Assembly (NCBI GenBank): GCA_036504095.1
Contig: DASXVS010000019.1
Location: 25,492 to 89,491 of the forward strand
DNA from: Armatimonadota bacterium
GTDB lineage: Bacteria > Armatimonadota > DTGP01 > JAKQQT01
Direction: 5' to 3'
Length of the DNA stretch: 64,000 nucleotides
Below are positions 62,240 to 64,000 of the stretch, one piece after another. Position 1 is the first letter of the stretch. Each line of letters starts with the position of its first letter. Under the pieces are notes generated by a model that was not told the origin of the DNA, did not search any database, and worked only from the letters and a program-made list of their open reading frames with translations. Both the position numbers and the translations under genes were made by a program.

Positions 62240-62695
62240 TCAGTCTCCCGTCACCCGGATGCTCGTCGGCGGATCGGCCGGCTCGGAGAGTTTGGGGCAC
62301 GTGATGACGAGAAAGCCGTCTTTGTAATTCGCCGTCACGTTCTCCCGGTCGAGGGGCACGTTCGGAAGCAGGATGTCCCTCTGGAAACGGCCGAAGTACA
62401 CTTCCAGCTGGTGACACCTGCGCCGCCCGGTAGAGGCATCCTCGGGCTCGGGCCGATCCCCGCTCACCGTCAGCACGCGGTTGTCCGCCGCCAGTGTCAC
62501 CCGCGTGTGCGCGAGGTTAACCCCGGCGGCCTCAACGCGGACCCAGATGCAGTCATCGCTTTCGCAGATGTCGACATTGGGCTGCCACATCCTGGCGGGA
62601 ACACCTGTGCCCAGCATTGTACCGAACGCTTCTTGCTGGAAGCGCTGCATTTCGCGCTCCATCTCACGGATCATATCTTCATATCGCTTGAACAT
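62240..62695 (-). CDS. Hsp20 small heat-shock protein
   Basis: A 151-residue protein with an alpha-crystallin domain at about 36-140: PNVDICESDDCIWVRVEAAG, then VTLAADNRVLTVSGDR, FGRFQRDILLPNVPLDRENV and KDGFLVITCPK. It would be an ATP-independent holdase for unfolding proteins. I start at the ATG at 62693-62695 (MFKRYEDMIREMEREMQRFQ), a helical N-terminal arm; the longer frame upstream is not family-like. Confidence 0.9.
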   Translation of the reverse strand: MFKRYEDMIREMEREMQRFQQEAFGTMLGTGVPARMWQPNVDICESDDCIWVRVEAAGVNLAHTRVTLAADNRVLTVSGDRPEPEDASTGRRRCHQLEVYFGRFQRDILLPNVPLDRENVTANYKDGFLVITCPKLSEPADPPTSIRVTGD

Positions 62696-62796
62696 AGCAC
62701 TGACCAGTATACAACCCCGCGGCGCCATGGTTCCATGCGGGGGCAGAGGTGCAGGGGCCGGGGGCCGAGAAAGACACCTGGGCCAAACGCCATCCA

Positions 62797-63786
62797 CTAA
62801 ACCTTCACAGGTCCCCCTGCTTTGGCGGATGCCCGCAACGCATCGAGAACGGCGGCGCTGGATACTCCGTCCTCTCCCGGCCACAGCGGTCTGGAGGCAT
62901 CCCGGACGCACGCGTTGAAATGGGCGATCTCGTCCACGTACTGATCGCCGAGGGGGATGCGTTCTTCCCTTCCGGGCTTTCCCGCGGCATGAACGGTGAT
63001 GAGCACCGGCTCGTCACGGCAGATGAACGGGAGGTTCAACGAGATCTCCCCTGCCTCACCTTTGACGGTCAGAGATTGTTCGTAAGCCGCCTCGAAGGAA
63101 CAGCGGAACGTCGCCGTGCCCTTCTCGAAATGAAGCGTGCCCTCGAAGCTCGAATCGACGCCGACGCCGTGGCTGTCTGTCGATACGCCCTCGACGCGAA
63201 CCGGCTCGGAGCCGAACACGAGCCGCGCCGCGTTAACAGGGTAGCAGCCGACATCGGCGAGGGCCCCGCCGGCAAGCGCCGGGTCCCAGCGGAAATTCGC
63301 AGCGTCATCCAGCGTGAAGCAGAACGATCCGGATAAATGCGTGACCGCGCCGATGGCTCCCTCGGCAATGAGCTCCACGATGCGCTTCCATCGCGCGTGG
63401 TGGCGGATCATGAACGCCTCCATCACGCGAACTCCGCGTGAAGCCACCGCATCCGCCACGCGGCGCCCGTCCTCGGCGGAGGGCCATGCCGGCTTCTCCA
63501 CGAGAACGTGCTTGCCCGCCGCGATTGCCTCCAGCGCCCAGACCGCATGGAGGCCATTGGGGAGCGGGATATATACGGCCTCGACGGCGGGATCGGCCAG
63601 CAGGGCTTCGTACGAACCGTACGCCGTCTCGAAACCGAACTTTGCGGCGGCCGAGCGAGCCCGGTCGAGGTCGCGGCTGGCGATAGCGACGCCTTCCACG
63701 CCCGGCGTCTGGGTGAATGACGGCAGCCATCGATTGAGCGCAAACCGGGCGGTGCCAAGCACGCCCCAACGAACCGGATCGGACAT
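62797..63786 (-). CDS. Gfo/Idh/MocA family oxidoreductase
   Basis: A 329-residue NAD(P)-dependent oxidoreductase. The Rossmann start is RWGVLGTARFALNRWLPSF, the EKP motif occurs in HVLVEKPAWPSAEDG, and ALADVGCYPVNAARLVFG is the family segment with Asp/Cys/Tyr near the nicotinamide. This branch includes D-xylose and trans-dihydrodiol dehydrogenase-like proteins. It is a single-gene unit; 101 bp separate it from hsp20. Confidence 0.88.
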   Translation of the reverse strand: MSDPVRWGVLGTARFALNRWLPSFTQTPGVEGVAIASRDLDRARSAAAKFGFETAYGSYEALLADPAVEAVYIPLPNGLHAVWALEAIAAGKHVLVEKPAWPSAEDGRRVADAVASRGVRVMEAFMIRHHARWKRIVELIAEGAIGAVTHLSGSFCFTLDDAANFRWDPALAGGALADVGCYPVNAARLVFGSEPVRVEGVSTDSHGVGVDSSFEGTLHFEKGTATFRCSFEAAYEQSLTVKGEAGEISLNLPFICRDEPVLITVHAAGKPGREERIPLGDQYVDEIAHFNACVRDASRPLWPGEDGVSSAAVLDALRASAKAGGPVKV

Positions 63787-63875
63787 TGAACTCGCTCCTG
63801 AAGGTGGTATGCCCTCATTATAGGGCTCACTCTGTCCTGGCGTCCCCGCTGCGCCCGCTCGTATTGCATCATCTA

Positions 63876-63923
63876 GGAATCTTACTTTGGGGTCTTGGTT
63901 GCCTCATTTGGGAATCTTACTTT
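63876..63923. repeat. Short direct repeat at the transposase end
   Basis: GGAATCTTACTTT occurs at 63876-63888 and again at 63911-63923. One copy lies over the stop region of the partial transposase and the other inside its last codons, so the first may mark the terminal sequence of the insertion element. Confidence 0.5.
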
Positions 63924-64000
63924 ACGTGATCGCAATTCGGCCTGTAGTTTCTTGATGTTCCTGGTGATCTCGGCCGGGTTGAGGGTGTCGTAGACAGCGG
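63882..64000 (-). CDS. Transposase C-terminus (cut by window edge)
   Basis: The minus strand reads AVYDTLNPAEITRNIKKLQA, then ELRSRKVRFPNEATKTPK, and a TAA at 63882-63884. The LNPAExxRxIxxLQ pattern is typical of the last helix of IS481-type integrase-core transposases; the match is from memory and only 39 codons are visible. It begins beyond the right edge. Its presence marks an insertion sequence at this boundary. Confidence 0.5.
   Translation of the reverse strand, partial: AVYDTLNPAEITRNIKKLQAELRSRKVRFPNEATKTPK

Overview
This is a high-GC bacterial window (roughly 60-64% G+C by eye outside one central patch). It is dominated by secreted carbohydrate-active enzymes and by an unusually large family of uroporphyrinogen-decarboxylase-fold (URO-D) proteins. 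An H-X9-DG pseudopilin-associated protein, dockerin-like C-terminal tails, a GHL10 glycosidase, Gfo/Idh/MocA oxidoreductases and URO-D expansions together suggest Armatimonadota or a related PVC-type polysaccharide degrader (Planctomycetota, Lentisphaerota). This assignment is inferred from gene content; no rRNA or marker gene is present.

Layout. 1-5.5 kb (minus strand): a partial secreted protein cut by the window edge, an iron-type alcohol dehydrogenase, a GH16 glucanase with fascin-like repeats and dockerin-like tail, and a GH42-like glycosidase. 5.6-17.7 kb (mostly plus): a GH39-like glycosidase, a secreted alpha/beta-hydrolase, a CBM9-like protein, a zinc alcohol dehydrogenase and a MocA oxidoreductase, the last four translationally coupled, then a 1008-residue GHL10 protein. 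A divergent URO-D gene lies at 8 kb. 17.7-43.7 kb: a 26-kb run entirely on the minus strand. In transcription order it holds a ferredoxin, MtaC-like corrinoid protein, terminator, MtaB-like methanol:corrinoid methyltransferase, GH29 fucosidase, three URO-D proteins, a MocA oxidoreductase, two URO-D proteins, homocysteine S-methyltransferase, two URO-D proteins, a BNR-repeat glycosidase-like protein and DUF1638. A lower-GC island of about 4.4 kb follows, then a DUF1638 remnant, glpD, glpK and another URO-D gene. Many junctions are 4-bp overlaps. 44-64 kb: an orphan DNA methyltransferase, the H-X9-DG protein, a beta-propeller phosphoesterase, a HigBA-type toxin-antitoxin pair, a clan GH-D galactosidase-like enzyme, two paralogous double-NTF2 proteins, VOC and acyl-CoA dehydrogenase genes, DsbD, an MBL hydrolase, CstA, Hsp20, a further MocA oxidoreductase and a transposase end at the right edge.

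The most interesting system is the 26-43.7 kb locus. A recognisable MtaB/MtaC pair, with the zinc and cobalamin ligands visible, sits with a 2[4Fe-4S] ferredoxin, eight of the window's nine URO-D proteins, a zinc-type homocysteine methyltransferase and sugar-processing genes. My inference is a corrinoid methyl-transfer hub that takes methyl groups from methanol or O-methylated compounds, possibly released from methylated glycans, and passes them to homocysteine. Substrates are not proven by the sequence.

The second notable structure is the island at about 21.95-26.38 kb. It is bounded by 63-bp direct repeats (59/63 identical) that are the 3' end of the DUF1638 gene, as if an element had inserted into that gene's 3' end inside the operon.
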